Source: Solen grandis (Eukaryota; Mollusca; Bivalvia; Adapedonta; Solenidae). Taken from it: 64,000 nucleotides of DNA. Positions within the stretch are counted from its first letter, which is position 1; each line of letters starts with the position of its first letter. The notes beneath the pieces were generated by a model that worked only from the letters and a program-made list of their open reading frames with translations, did no database searches and had not been told where the DNA came from. A program made the position numbers and the translations under genes. Shown here piece by piece: positions 13,292 to 23,975 of this stretch. The stretch spans positions 43,948,377 to 44,012,376 of the forward strand of contig CM037789.1 in assembly GCA_021229015.1 (NCBI GenBank), written 5' to 3'.

Positions 13292-14906
13292 TTTCTGCTC
13301 AAATTGAAAAATTAAGATTAATTCCGTGAGAAAGAATATATATTAAATTCTCTAACCTTTACTTTTTTCTTTTTTTTTCGTATGGACTTCTTTTAGCTTT
13401 GACGTCACATGACGTCATAGGGTGCTGAAAAATTCTTTGTTCTGAAGCGCATACTCTACTGTCGTAACTCTGAAATTTTCATTATTCGAACAAAATGGCA
13501 TCATGTCAAAAAACATTGCCTTAAAATGAATATTAAGAAGTATGCTTATGACGTCATAAGACGTCAAGACTCAAAATATATGTAGAAAATTCTGCAGAAA
13601 ATGCAAACTGGTAAGTTTTCAACTTTCTAAACTCATCCTGAAGCTCTTAATCCTAAAATGAAAATTTTCGGTCCTATGTTCGAATCTTATTTCAGCCACA
13701 GAACTTCGGTCTTTCGAAATTTCTGTTAACTGACAGGGTATGCACACCTTAGTTTTTAAGATATACCATCTGTGAAAATTTGAATAAAATCCCGGGCCAA
13801 AAAATGGCAGCTGTAGAGCGTGAACACCATTTTTCACTATTTTAAACTGTGACGTCACATAACGTCATAGGGTGCTGTAGATGCTTTATTCAAAAGCGCA
13901 TTCATAACTGTCATAACTCTGAAATTTTCATTATTCGAACACAAAGGGATCATGTCGAAATCATTACCCAAAAATGAAAATTAAGAAGTATGCCCCATGA
14001 CGTCACATGACGTCAATGACGTCACGACTCAAAATATTGTAGAAATTCTGCAGAACTGCAAACTGTGTAAGTTTCAACTTTCTATCTCATCCGAAGCTCT
14101 TTAATCCTAAAATGAAATTTTTTGGTCCTATGTTCGAATCTTATTTCAGCCACAGAACTTCGGTCTTTCCGGAATTTCGGTTAGCTGACAGGATATTCAC
14201 ACCTTAGTTTTCAAGATGTACCATCTGTGAAAATTTGATAAAATCCGACTATAAATGACGGCTGTAGAGCGCGAACACCATTTTTCACTATTTTTAGCTG
14301 TGACGTCCCTGTGACGTCAAAAGGGTGCTGAAAATGCTTTTGTTCAAAAGCGCATACCTTACTGCATAATTCTAAAATTTTCATTATTCTGAACAACTGG
14401 CATCATGTCGAAATCATTGCCCTAAAAATGAAAATTAAGAAGTATGCCTATGACGTCACATGACGTCCCTATGACGTCACCCACCAAAATATATGTAGAA
14501 ATTCTGCAGAACTGCAAAACTGTGCAAGTTTCCCAAATTTCTATCTCATCCTGAAGCTCTTTAATCCTAAAATAAATTTTCGGTCTTATGTTCGAATCTT
14601 ATTTCAGCCACAGAACTTCGGTCTTTCGGAAATTTTGGTTAGCTGACAGGATATGCACACCTTTGATTCAAGATGTACCATCTGTGAAAATTTGAAGAAA
14701 ATCCGACCCGTAAATGACGGCTGTAAGCGCGAAACACCATTTTTCACTATTTTTAGCTGTGACGTCATGTGACGTCATAGGGTGCTGAAAATCATTGAAA
14801 TCAAAATTTCCTCACTGACTAATATGCCATAAAAAATTTATCGTCTAGGACTATTGCAACATATAAAAATAAGCGTTTAGTTAGGAAGAAGAAAAGAATA
14901 AAATAA

Positions 14907-14940
14907 CTAGTGTCATTCGTGAAAACGAATGATAGGGCTT
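14907..14940 (-). repeat. Helitron-like 3' end without adjoining 5' palindrome
   Basis: CTAG at 14907-14910 is followed by a hairpin with stem CATTCGT/ACGAATG and then ATAGGGCTTTCTGC. It is the last such terminus before the scaffold gap. Another satellite unit starts to its right and is cut by the gap. Confidence 0.55.
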
Positions 14941-15383
14941 TCTGCAAGCTGTGTTAAATGCAAAAGCAGGAGATAGAAGTTTCATGTAATGACTCACCTC
15001 TGGTAGTATTTCATGTTCATGCTGAACAATTGAAATTATATTCCGAAATTAGTGCCCAAATGAGAAGAACTAAGTATTAGTCTGTGACGTCACATGACGT
15101 CATAGACGTCATAACTCCTAAACATATTAGAAATTCTGCAGAACTGCAAACTGTTTAAGTTTCAACTTTCTATCTCATCCTGAAGCTCTCTAATCCTAAA
15201 ATGAAATTTTTGATCCAATGTTCGAATCTTATTTCAGCACAGAACTTCGGTCTTTCGGAATTTTCGGTTTGGCTGACAGGATATGCACACTTAACTTTCA
15301 AAATGTACCATCTGTGAAAATTTGAAGAAAATCCGACCCTAAATGGCGGGGTAAGCGGAACACCCTTTTTTAAACTATTTTTA

Positions 15384-15483
15384 NNNNNNNNNNNNNNNNN
15401 NNNNNNNNNNNNNNNNNNNNNNNNNNNNNNNNNNNNNNNNNNNNNNNNNNNNNNNNNNNNNNNNNNNNNNNNNNNNNNNNNNN
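15384..15483. other. Scaffold gap of 100 N
   Basis: Exactly 100 N separate the satellite array from the left arm of the inverted duplication. Continuity across it is assumed by the assembly, not shown. Confidence 1.
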
Positions 15484-16346
15484 AAAATTTTCCTTAAAAA
15501 AATTAAGTTTTTGGGTTTCCGTCATATATTAGAACCATATTAACGCGTTCCTCTGATATAAATTACATTGAAATAACTGAAATTAAATTAAGTTTTAGAC
15601 CTGCATGAAAATACCGAAATTTACGACTACGGAAAAAAATAACAAAAACAACATCCCAACAAAAACAAAGCAACATGAGACTTTCCTGGACCCTTATCAA
15701 ACGAAAGAGACCTGTATGTTATTAATGACATAATGTAACATGATCCTGTTCAAAGAGTTACCCTAAATATGGGCCAATCAGAAGCTCTGAAAATAAAAAA
15801 ACCCGCTTTCGGGGCGTTGCTTTTTGATGACGTAAAAACTAACTTGGTTCTGTTCAACCGTTTGTCTGAACTGCATTTTTTCATTTTTCTTTTCGGCCAA
15901 AATGACATTACAATTTTAATCATACACAGACAGTAGACAGACAGTAAAATCCAGGCTAATCGTATCACCTTTTCTTTCTCTTTCACCTCTCTCTCTCTCT
16001 CTCTCTCCTTTCAAATAACTTTTAATTTTTCTTTCATGCGCATCCGTTTTTTTTTATTGTTTGTTTCTACAATCATGATTTTAGCTGTCAGTCGTTGTGA
16101 AAGATACGGGCACGAATCTCGCCTCCAACAGGATTAGAGCCCACAACCCCTTGTTCAGTGACCCAGCTTTTTACCATTTCAAGACGCTTCTATTATGTTC
16201 ACTTAAATAGTTAAGAAGAAGACAACACACTGTAGAAATGGCATCAATCGAGTCGCACTATCTACGGTTAGCTAAGTAACATAAGTAAATTCCTCGTTAA
16301 ATTATTTACGTCGAAATATCTTGATCAAATCGACATTAAATATTAA
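15484..16346 (+). other. Retrotransposon leader / possible LTR region
   Basis: This stretch precedes gag in the left arm. It holds a CCAAT box (around 15774), a CRE-like TGACGTAA (15828), and a CT microsatellite (15986-16008). A short open frame of about 70 codons on the minus strand (15750-15986) is mirrored in the other arm at 33564-33770, but it has no recognisable domain and probably only reflects shared sequence. A candidate gag start lies at 16237 (ATGGCATCAATCGAG), just before the Helitron-like insertions. I could not find direct-repeat LTRs matching the sequence after 25706, so the LTR reading is a guess. Confidence 0.3.
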
Positions 16347-17041
16347 CTAGAGTCGTTTTCGCGACATCATCGTTTTTGCTTAAATGAACAGTATCAAACC
16401 TGATCAGCCGAAAAAAATAAGCTTTTACATCTTAGACCCAAAAACCTGGTTTTGTATTACAAACTGGATGCAAACGACAACAGGTTGAGTCTTCCATCTG
16501 AGTCATCATTCACATGTAAGTGTGACCTTGACCAGGGGGCCAGGATCCAGCGTTTGAATGTTATGCTTCAATTCATATAGGCAAGTCTAAATGTTAAATC
16601 AGTGGAGAATCATATGATCCAGAATAAGTTACAGCCCGGACAAGCAAATCAAGCACTATTTGCATCTTCACCTTTAAGTATGGCCATGACCGTAGAGCCA
16701 GGCACCCAAGTCTTGTGCGCAACATCAAATATTAGTATTGCAATCAGAAAATCATTGAAATCATAAATCAGAAGTTATTTCCATGTCTAAGTTACAACCC
16801 GGACAAGCAAATCCATCATCCTGACGTTTTACCCCTAAGTGTTTCATTGAACGCAACACTTGAATGCAACTCTTCCTCTCATAGAGGTAAAGATTTCTGC
16901 ATTTTTAAAGCCTGCAATCCATGTACAGTCTAGTTACAGTCCAGTTGAACACTGAAAGTATAAAAAAAAATAACAAGAGGGCCAAGATGGCCCTAAAGAC
17001 GCTCACCTGAGAAAAGCTGCCTTCATTGCCTGAACAAGTTA
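16347..17041 (-). mobile_element. Nested non-autonomous element, Helitron-like end (left arm)
   Basis: On the minus strand it ends with a GTCG-type hairpin and CTAG (16347-16350). The right-arm copy has the better stem, GTCGC-GAAA-GCGAC. The interior carries two related blocks about 167 bp apart (anchor AGTTACAGCCCGGACAAGC and variant). At the other end, 16972-17037 holds the terminus GAGGGCCAAGATGGCCCT ... GCTCACCTGAG known from the TTTTTAGCTCACC-type elements elsewhere in this window. It interrupts the retrotransposon leader and gag. Confidence 0.5.
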
Positions 17042-18436
17042 CTAGAGTCGCTAACGCGACAACATCAGTTTTCGCAGATACAACAGTCTTTGGTGCCTAT
17101 TAATGCTACAAAGTTCCATTTAGTATAGTATAGAAGTTGCATGATTCGAACATTAAATTTCCACTTTGAAGCATAAAAACTTATTTACAATTGATCAACA
17201 ATGGATCAAACTTTGAACTGTCATAAAATAACCAAATCACGCCCAATTATTAAAACCACTACATCACTGGAAAGAGCCTTTAAAGCACTTAGACTTTTGC
17301 CCATATTCTCTCAATAAAATATTTTTAGTTTTGGAGCTATTTTGGGCCGAAGAAAAAAAAACCTATAATCGTAATATGAACTTTTTAAATTGTGAGACTT
17401 TTTGAATCATAAAACTACATTACCTATGAAAAAATGACGAAGATTGAATAAAAAAATAAAGTCAGGAGCTTCAAAAAAAACCTAAAAAGTCACGTTTTTG
17501 AAATTTAGATTTTTTTCTTCAAAATATTAGTGAAGTTTGATCGCATCTTCTAAACCCTAAATTCGCCAACCCATATATTGTGTGCGCATGCGTCTTATAA
17601 TTCATATGCAGCGAACAGAATTCTTCTATCTAATCTCAAACAAAAATGGGCGGGTTTTTTTCGTAGACCTACTCTCATTTGCACAGTTTTTTTTTCTTTG
17701 CAAGGTTCAACATCAAGCTCTTCTAGCGCAATAATTTCCCGTATCATATACTGTTTGTGCTATCAACAAGGAACAGAATGTTACAAACCGCATTTTGATC
17801 AGACTTCAACTTTTTATGTAATAAGCAAAATAATGATTTCAAGCAAAGCAAAACAAAATTGAGTAAAATTTGACCATTAAGTATCTAGCAATGCAGCAAA
17901 TAGTTCAATTAAGTATATAAGTCGCACTAGTCGAATATTCTATTTCTTATATATCACAATTTGAAGCATAAATAGTGATTTACAATTGTTCAAAAAGGAT
18001 CAAACTTTGGACGCCTAAAATGTCCAATTCAAGTCCGATCTTCAAAACTAAACATCACTGGAAAGACTCTTAAGAACTAAAACTTTTGTTCATATACTCT
18101 CAGTGAATTATTTTTAATTTTGGAGCTATTTGAGCCGAATAAAAAACAATAATCGTATTATGACCTTGACCTTTGCATTTTATTTATTTTTTAATTGTGA
18201 CGCCTTTCAAATATAATTATATATAACGTGTAAATATTTCAAGAAGAATGTACAAAAAAATAAAGTCAGGTACGACAAAAAATGTTTTGAATTTTAATTT
18301 TTCCAGTATTTTAGTGAAGTTTGACTGTTTCTAGAGGACAAACCATGAATTTCTTACATTCGCCACCCCATATATACTGTTCGTATATGTCTTGCAAATC
18401 GTATGCAGCAAAGAGAGTTCTTCTATTTAGTTGATG
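17042..18436 (-). mobile_element. Nested Helitron-like element with two tandem core units (left arm)
   Basis: CTAG at 17042-17045 with hairpin GTCGC-TAAC-GCGAC (read as its complement) marks the 3' end on the minus strand. The body holds two related units about 790 bp apart (anchor TTTGAAGCATAAA ... GGATCAAACTTTG near 17166 and 17960). These are the reverse complement of the 852-bp units at 61340-64000. A frame at 17578-17862 is a translation of this repeat, not a gene. The right-hand edge abuts gag coding sequence near 18437. Confidence 0.6.
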
Positions 18437-19520
18437 ATGACACTTTATCTTTTGATTTTTTTATCTTTAGTTAAGGAAAATACATCAGATTTAGAATAAA
18501 AATTCAGTTAGAGAAAATGAAGTTAGAAAAAGAAGAAAGAGAAGAGAAAATGAACTTAAAAGGGAAGAAGGAGAAGAGAAAAATAAGATTGGAAAAAGAA
18601 GAAAGAGAAGAGAAACTGAAGTTAGAAAAAGAAGAAAGAGAACACAAAACACAGCGTCAATTTGAGTCAGAGAAATTGAGATTGGAGGAAGAAGAGAAGA
18701 GAGAGAATTTAAATTATGAATGGAAGATTTTAACAGGCAAATCAGACTACAATTTTAACAAATAAACTATTGATGTATCTAAAAATATAACTGTTATCCT
18801 CCATTTCAAAAAAAAGATGTGGACAAATATTTCTTACATTTTGAAAAAGTTGGAGAAAACTAAAGTGACAAAAAGAACATTGGACTTTACTTCTGCAAAG
18901 TGAAATTTACACACAATTAAGTATTGAACAGTGTTCTGATTATGACAAAGTTAAAAAGCTAATTCTAACAAGTCATGAGCTTGTTCCTTAAGCATACAGA
19001 CAGTAATTTAGAAATTGTAAAAAAAGAAACTAGTCAAACACATGTTGAGTTTGCTAGAACAAAATAACAATTATTTGATCGCTGGTGTTCATCTAAGAAA
19101 ATAGAACAAAGTCATGAAAAATTACGTTAGCTCATGCTCGTTGAAGAGTTTAAGCATTGTATTCAACCTGGTGTTCAGTCCTTTCTCGATGATAAACAAG
19201 TCGAACTTTAGAAGAGGCTGCCCGATTGGCTGATGACTATTCTCTCACCCATAAAGTCTCATTTATAAACAAACCTAGGCCCATTCCAACACTTAGTATT
19301 ACTAGAAGTACTAATTCTTATCAATTTGCCCATTCTCAGTCAATCAAAATGGCAATTCTACTGGCGGTTCAAGTCAGTTCAAATTTCACAAGCCAAAACC
19401 AGTTTCTAAAAATAAATCTCATCTTGTTATCAATTATTTCAAAAAGACTGGTCATCTTATTTCAGAATGTTTAAAACTCAAAAGGAAGCAGTCGGGTGAT
19501 GACCAACAGGTCTTACCACT
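18437..19520 (+). pseudogene. Ty3/gypsy-type gag fragment, left copy
   Basis: The first part (about 18500-18765) encodes a highly charged Glu/Lys/Arg-rich coiled coil with repeated KLEKEEREEK-like heptads. It is followed by a capsid-like region, interrupted by stops and frameshifts, around 18790-19230, including LADDYSLTHKVSF at 19226 onward. It ends with a decayed zinc knuckle (KTGHLISECLKLKRK, first cysteine changed) just before 19500. Gag proteins package the element RNA in cytoplasmic particles. Order and strand fit the protease and integrase remains that follow. The 5' part of gag has been separated by the two Helitron-like insertions. No intact frame remains. Confidence 0.7.
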
Positions 19521-20140
19521 TTAAAATCAAGGCCACAGATTTGTGTCAAAAGTGACACTTTTGATAAGGTCATTGAATCTGTTTCATGTGTTCAGGCAAA
19601 AGAGCCTATTCATAATGTTTTTGGTTTCAGAACCTAGATCGGATTCTTTTATGGGGGTTTTATGAGCCATTCATTTCTGATGGTTTTGTGTCACTTTAAA
19701 GTGATTTATGCCCACCTACCCCCTTTTTAAAATAGGAGAGCTTCTCAGTCCATTAGTTTAACAGATGTCCTGCCTTTTTCTGAGAAGACTTCTTCTTGGG
19801 GAAAATGTCCTTGTTCAGGTGTAGAGTGCGGATTTTAAATGCACCCCCCCATAATGTTTATTTATCATCCGCCTTGGGTTACTGGGCCAGTGTCTGTTAG
19901 TATTAGAACTTCCTTACCATTTAAAGGTATTCATTTGTTGCTAGGCAATGACTTAGCTGGGGAAAAGGTTGTGGGTTTAAACCACTTGTAACTGACACAC
20001 CATGGACAGTATATCAATCCTATTGAGCAGGAAATTCCTGATCTATATCCTTCATGTGAAGTTACTCGAGCTATGACAAGAAAAGCCATTAGTGACACGG
20101 TTAATAAAGCCATTAATTGTGATGAAATGTCACTTCTGCT
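19521..20140 (+). pseudogene. Retropepsin (aspartic protease) remnant, left copy
   Basis: The recognisable end is LLLGNDLAGEKV (about 19937-19972), the C-terminal retropepsin signature, preceded by a TGPVSVSIRTSLPFKG-like strand at about 19880-19925. The segment that should hold the catalytic Asp-Thr-Gly (near 19725-19756) reads through a frameshift, and in the right arm it reads IGGASQS, so the catalytic aspartate is absent. Several stops are present. In a working element this enzyme would cut the gag-pol precursor. It lies between gag and integrase; no RT lies between protease and integrase in this copy. Confidence 0.62.
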
Positions 20141-21535
20141 GTTGACTTGGCTGACGCTTTAATAGGTCAGATTTATAATGAGGCAAAAGCCCATTTTGAA
20201 TCATGTGAGTACATCACATTCTAATGAGTCAAAATTTTCTTTAGATGACCATGCTTCAAAATGCAAAGTCATGACTTACGGTCAAGGTCACAACTTATTC
20301 AGGATAAAAAAACGACCCTGATATTTTATGCTTGTTCGAAAAGGTTTTACCTGAGAATGAGATTTCACTTGTTCCAGTGGATATTATGAAAGAACGGTGT
20401 CCTTATGAGAAAATGGAGACCACCTGCTGTTTCAGCCGATGATGATTGGGGGGTTAACCATCAGATTGTAGTTCCAAAGTTGATGATTGGGTGGTTAACC
20501 ATCAGATTGTAGTTCCAAAGTACTATCACGAGGAAATACTTAGTCTGGCTCATGGAACACCCATGTCAGGTCACTTAGGTATCAACAAGATTATATAACA
20601 AAATCTTGAATCACTTCTTTAGGCCTGGTCTAAAATCATATGTGTCTCGTTTCATACATGTCAGATGGTAGGTAAATCAAATCAAACAATTCAAAAAGCA
20701 GAGGTACATCATATTCCTGCATTTGAGGAGTTCTCATTGATTGTGTTGGACCTCTACCCGAAGCAAAATCAGGGAATGAGTATCTCTTGACCATGTGTGT
20801 TTCGACTTGTTTTCCTGAAACGTCACCTTTGCGAAATATAAAGTCCAAGACCATTGTTAAAGCCCTTGTTAAGTTTTACATTTGTTGGTCTTCCTAAATC
20901 AGTTCAATCTGATCAAGGCTCAAATTTCATGTCAGGCATATTTCAACAAGCCCTTGTTCAGTTTTACATTTGTTGGTCTTCCTAAATCAGTTCAATCTGA
21001 TCAATGCTCATAATTCATGTCAGGCATGTTTCAACAAGTCATGCATGGATTAGATGTTCATCAATATACATGTAGGTCATCTGCTTATCACCCTGAATGT
21101 CAAGGTGCTTTAGAAAGATTTCATCAGACATTGAAAAACATGGTTAGGACATACTGCTTTGACACGTAGAAGAACTGGGATGAATGTAACCCTTTGCTCC
21201 TGTTTGCTGTTAGAGAGTCTGTTCAAGAGTCACTTGGCTTCAGTCCATTTGAAATTGTGTTGGGTCACACTGTGCGTGGACCATTAAAATGCTTAAAGAC
21301 AAATTCTTGTCCGATGATAATTCATCTTTGAATTTACTGCAGTATGTCTGACTTTCGCGTTAGATTGTCAAAATCTTGCGAAATGGCAAGATTTAATCTT
21401 CATATAGCTCGAGATTAAATGAAGCAGAAATATGACATTTAACCTCAAAACAGAAATTTCAAACCAGGTGATCAGGTTCTTGCTTTGTTTGCCAATTCCT
21501 GGCAAACCGTTACAAGCCAGATATTATGGTTCATG
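20141..21535 (+). pseudogene. Integrase remnant with HHCC, core and GPY/F parts, left copy
   Basis: In order: a linker with RKWRPP and HQIVVPK; an HHCC zinc finger (AHGTPMSGHLGINK about 20550-20590, then HTCQMVGKSNQ about 20655-20690, where one CxxC residue pair is incomplete); core domain with a first acidic site in IVLDLYP (about 20740) and QSDQGSNFMSG (about 20907-20940); a later HQYTC/SAYHPECQGALERFHQ block (about 21060-21130); and a GPY/F start FKPGDQVLAL (about 21462). A piece of about 80 bp around QSDQGSNF is tandemly duplicated in this arm only (20880-21040). Stops and frameshifts occur throughout. The frame is cut at 21535 by repeat B. Confidence 0.85.
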
Positions 21536-23975
21536 CCCCCCCCCCCCCCCCCCCCACCCCAAGCTTGCCCCCGGTCATACATTTTTCTAGCTATAAAATC
21601 CCTTGATTACATCATAGTAGTGTTGTCTAGAGGAAATCCCCATCGTGGGCCCCGTATTGAATCATCCGCATAACCACCTGACCAGCCAGACTCCTATTGT
21701 CTTATGGTCCCCTGCTGTTAATGTGTAGGTAATCCGAATCGACAGTGTGATAAGCATGTGTTTATTAGGGTACTGCGGACACGTTCACTGATTGAGAGAA
21801 ATTTACATGGTGTCTGCCGAGCGATCTAACAATTGGGAAAAAATAGGCAATTGCCAAAATTTCGTATCAGTTACAAATATAAACTATTTAAAAGGATTTT
21901 TATTTATTTTTTTTTTATTTTTTTATTTTTTTTTTTTTTTGCTGTAGCAAACTGCAGAGTAGATGCATCCCTATCGCTACCCATGCAAATTAAACTTAAT
22001 CAGAAATGGGTTGTGTTTCTTAATGTAAATCAGCTTTACTATTTTTACATAACTTTTTAAGTATTATTTTTAAGAAACTAACTCCTCTGAATATTTTTCC
22101 TGAAATGAATAAATACAAACAGTAGGGCCGATACATCATCATGTTCACTTTTTAATATTTGTGAATATAATAATCTACATGTATGTGTTCATGATCTCTT
22201 AATATAGACACCATGGCGTATTTTAAATTTAAAAAAAAAATGAATAAAAAAAATGAAAGAATTTGAAAATTTCTATCTGCCATTTTTTGGGACAATCCAT
22301 ATTTTGGACAATGTATATACATGTAGGTTATGCATGATCACTAATTCAAATCAAATCCAGGTAATCAGTAATTGAGCAATATTACTGATAAGTCGTGAAA
22401 ACGAAATACTTATGCACAGAAAACACAATTATGTGCGAAATAAAACGGATATTAAAGACTTTATATTATATATCAACATTTTTTATTACTGAATATTGTT
22501 TGTTTTGTCACTGATTTAACATTTGGGGGAAAAAATGTACCAAAATCGACACGCAAAAGGGGGCCCAAACCGGCTGCAACCGCCCAACCCGGTATTCCCT
22601 TCAACATATTTGACAAAATATTTTTTAAAGTGAATTTTTTCCTCATATTTAAACAAAACTGTCTTTTACAATGTTGAGTCAAATGTCCCAAAAAATCGAC
22701 ACGCAGAAAGAGGCCCAAACCTGCTGCAAACCCCCCAAACCCCTAAAACGTGCGCCTGATTTTTTTTATCTGGGAAGACTGTGTGTGACGGCTGCTTCCA
22801 GATCGACAAATAGACAGTCAAGTTACCAAGTTCGAACCTAAACGCATATACCCGGTATTCCTTAAAATATTTGACAAAATATGTTTAAAGTGATTTTTTC
22901 CTCATATTTAAAAAAACTGTCTTACAATGTTGAGTCTAAAACTGATGACTATTCAAAGCATTCACTAACTGATAGTATACAAAAGGGTCATTTTCCCTTT
23001 TTTTTTTTTTTTTGTGGGGGGGGGGGGGGGGGGGTCCAAAAAACCCCTTATTATTTTTTAACGTCAGTCTGCACCCGCCCCCCGCCCCCTTTTACTACCT
23101 TTATTTTTTTAATACAACTGTAGTCCCAAAAAATTTTTGACAGTAGTTATTCAAAAACATGGCTTTGCGAAGGTAAAAATAAAATTATATTGTCAAGGCT
23201 CAGTCCCAATTGACATTTTTTGCCCGGGGATGTACTCCCGATGGAAATTGAAAGAGCCTCGGGAGGCGTCGGGAACAAATTCCCTGTGGGCCCGCGGAAG
23301 CTTTGAAAGCGTTGCGTTGCATTGAATTTTTTCTTTTATATGTTTTTCGGTGTTTTTTCGGGGAAAACATTCACGGAGCTTTCGCGGGAAATATTTTTTC
23401 CTCCGAGAAACCCCAGGCTTCGGTGATGTCTCGAAGGTTCGGCGACCTTTCTGTGATACATTCCAGATCTTGTGATAGAATTTAAATATTCGCAAAAATT
23501 CGACAAGCGCAATCCAAAATTTGTTGTTGTTTGTTGTTTGTTTTTTTTTTTTTTTTTTTTTTTTTTTGTCAACTTTAGACGTGACATCAAAATGGGGGAA
23601 TCCGGGGCTCCTCATAAAACCCCCCAAACTACCCCTTTATTTTGTCCATCCCCCAAAATTTCCAAACCCCTATCTACGGGGGTGTTCCCCCGATGATGTA
23701 CAAGGCCATAACCGAAATATCAGTGAACGATTCATCGGACCCCAATCCCGACGCTTCTCATGGGATTGCTCCGTCTTTTGGCTCAAACATCTGATGCCAT
23801 CGGAGAAAAAAATGTGTATATCCACATGGCCGATGATTTTTCTCCAGTGGGACCTAGGCATCAGATCCATGTCTTCAAATTTCAAACAAAACAAAAACTT
23901 CACTTTTATCCCCAGATACCTTCAGAATGCCCCCCCCCCCCCCCCCCCTGGAAAAATTCTGGATCCGGCCTGATA
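21536..23975. repeat. Repeat B, copy 1, inserted in the retrotransposon
   Basis: The sequence is shared in order with 45761-48330 and 44131-45760: CTGCCGAGCGATCTAACAAT (21814), a pyrimidine-rich tract, AAATTAAACTTAATCAGAAATGG (split), a duplicated AATCGACACGCA block, CAGATCGACAA (22799), a G run at about 23017-23035, GC-rich motifs such as CTCCCGATGG and TCCGAG, and a closing GGATCC/TGGGCCTG. Both flanks are long C runs (21538-21556 and 23930-23949). No transposase or RT is recognisable; short frames in it are low-complexity. It splits the integrase C-terminus from the RT of the same retrotransposon. Confidence 0.8.

Larger units (their letters stand above)
1..15383 (-). repeat. CRE-palindrome satellite array, unit about 448 bp
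   Basis: A unit recognisable by the anchor TCGGTCCTATGTTCGAATC recurs with near-constant spacing (anchors at 12, 765, 1216, 1662, 3168, 12465 and elsewhere; clean spacings are 446-451 bp). Each full unit has two clusters of the octamer TGACGTCA: a pair, and a triplet spaced by CA and TA, so centres lie 10 bp apart. Other constant blocks are CCGACCATAAATGACGGCTGTAGAGCG split over two lines of the unit, and CTGCAGAACTGCAAACTGTG. The array is broken at about 2000, 2396, 4277, 6440, 10789, 13258 and 14907 by minus-strand Helitron-like 3' ends, so it is best read as the tandem core of several head-to-tail elements. It contains no plausible gene. Open frames within it are the same repeat translated again and again. 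The stretch 3740-8100 is rich in small deletions. Confidence 0.93.
15484..21535 (+). repeat. Left arm of large inverted duplication
   Basis: This segment is the reverse complement of about 28070-34050 throughout, with small indels. The outer edge (around the word AACGCGTTCCTCTGATATAA) matches 33966-33987 in reverse. The inner edge (CTGGCAAACCGTTACAAGCC) matches 28080-28099 in reverse. The match covers the retrotransposon, both nested Helitron-like insertions and a CT microsatellite that is GA in the other arm. The scaffold gap cuts the outer end. It is either a true palindromic duplication or a fold-back or haplotype misjoin in assembly. Confidence 0.9.

Noticed and set aside
725..14396. Short minus-strand frames throughout the satellite array with recurring peptides such as SSVAEIRFEHRTENF
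   Set aside because: They are the same repeat unit translated many times, with no domain and frequent breaks; the shared peptide only reflects the period.
18517..18765. Glu/Lys-rich coiled-coil frame as a host protein
   Set aside because: Position, strand and the mirrored copy next to capsid and zinc-knuckle remains make it part of gag.
23193..23627. Frame of 144 codons in repeat B
   Set aside because: It runs through a T/A homopolymer of uncertain length and is not conserved as a frame in the copy at 47280-47680.
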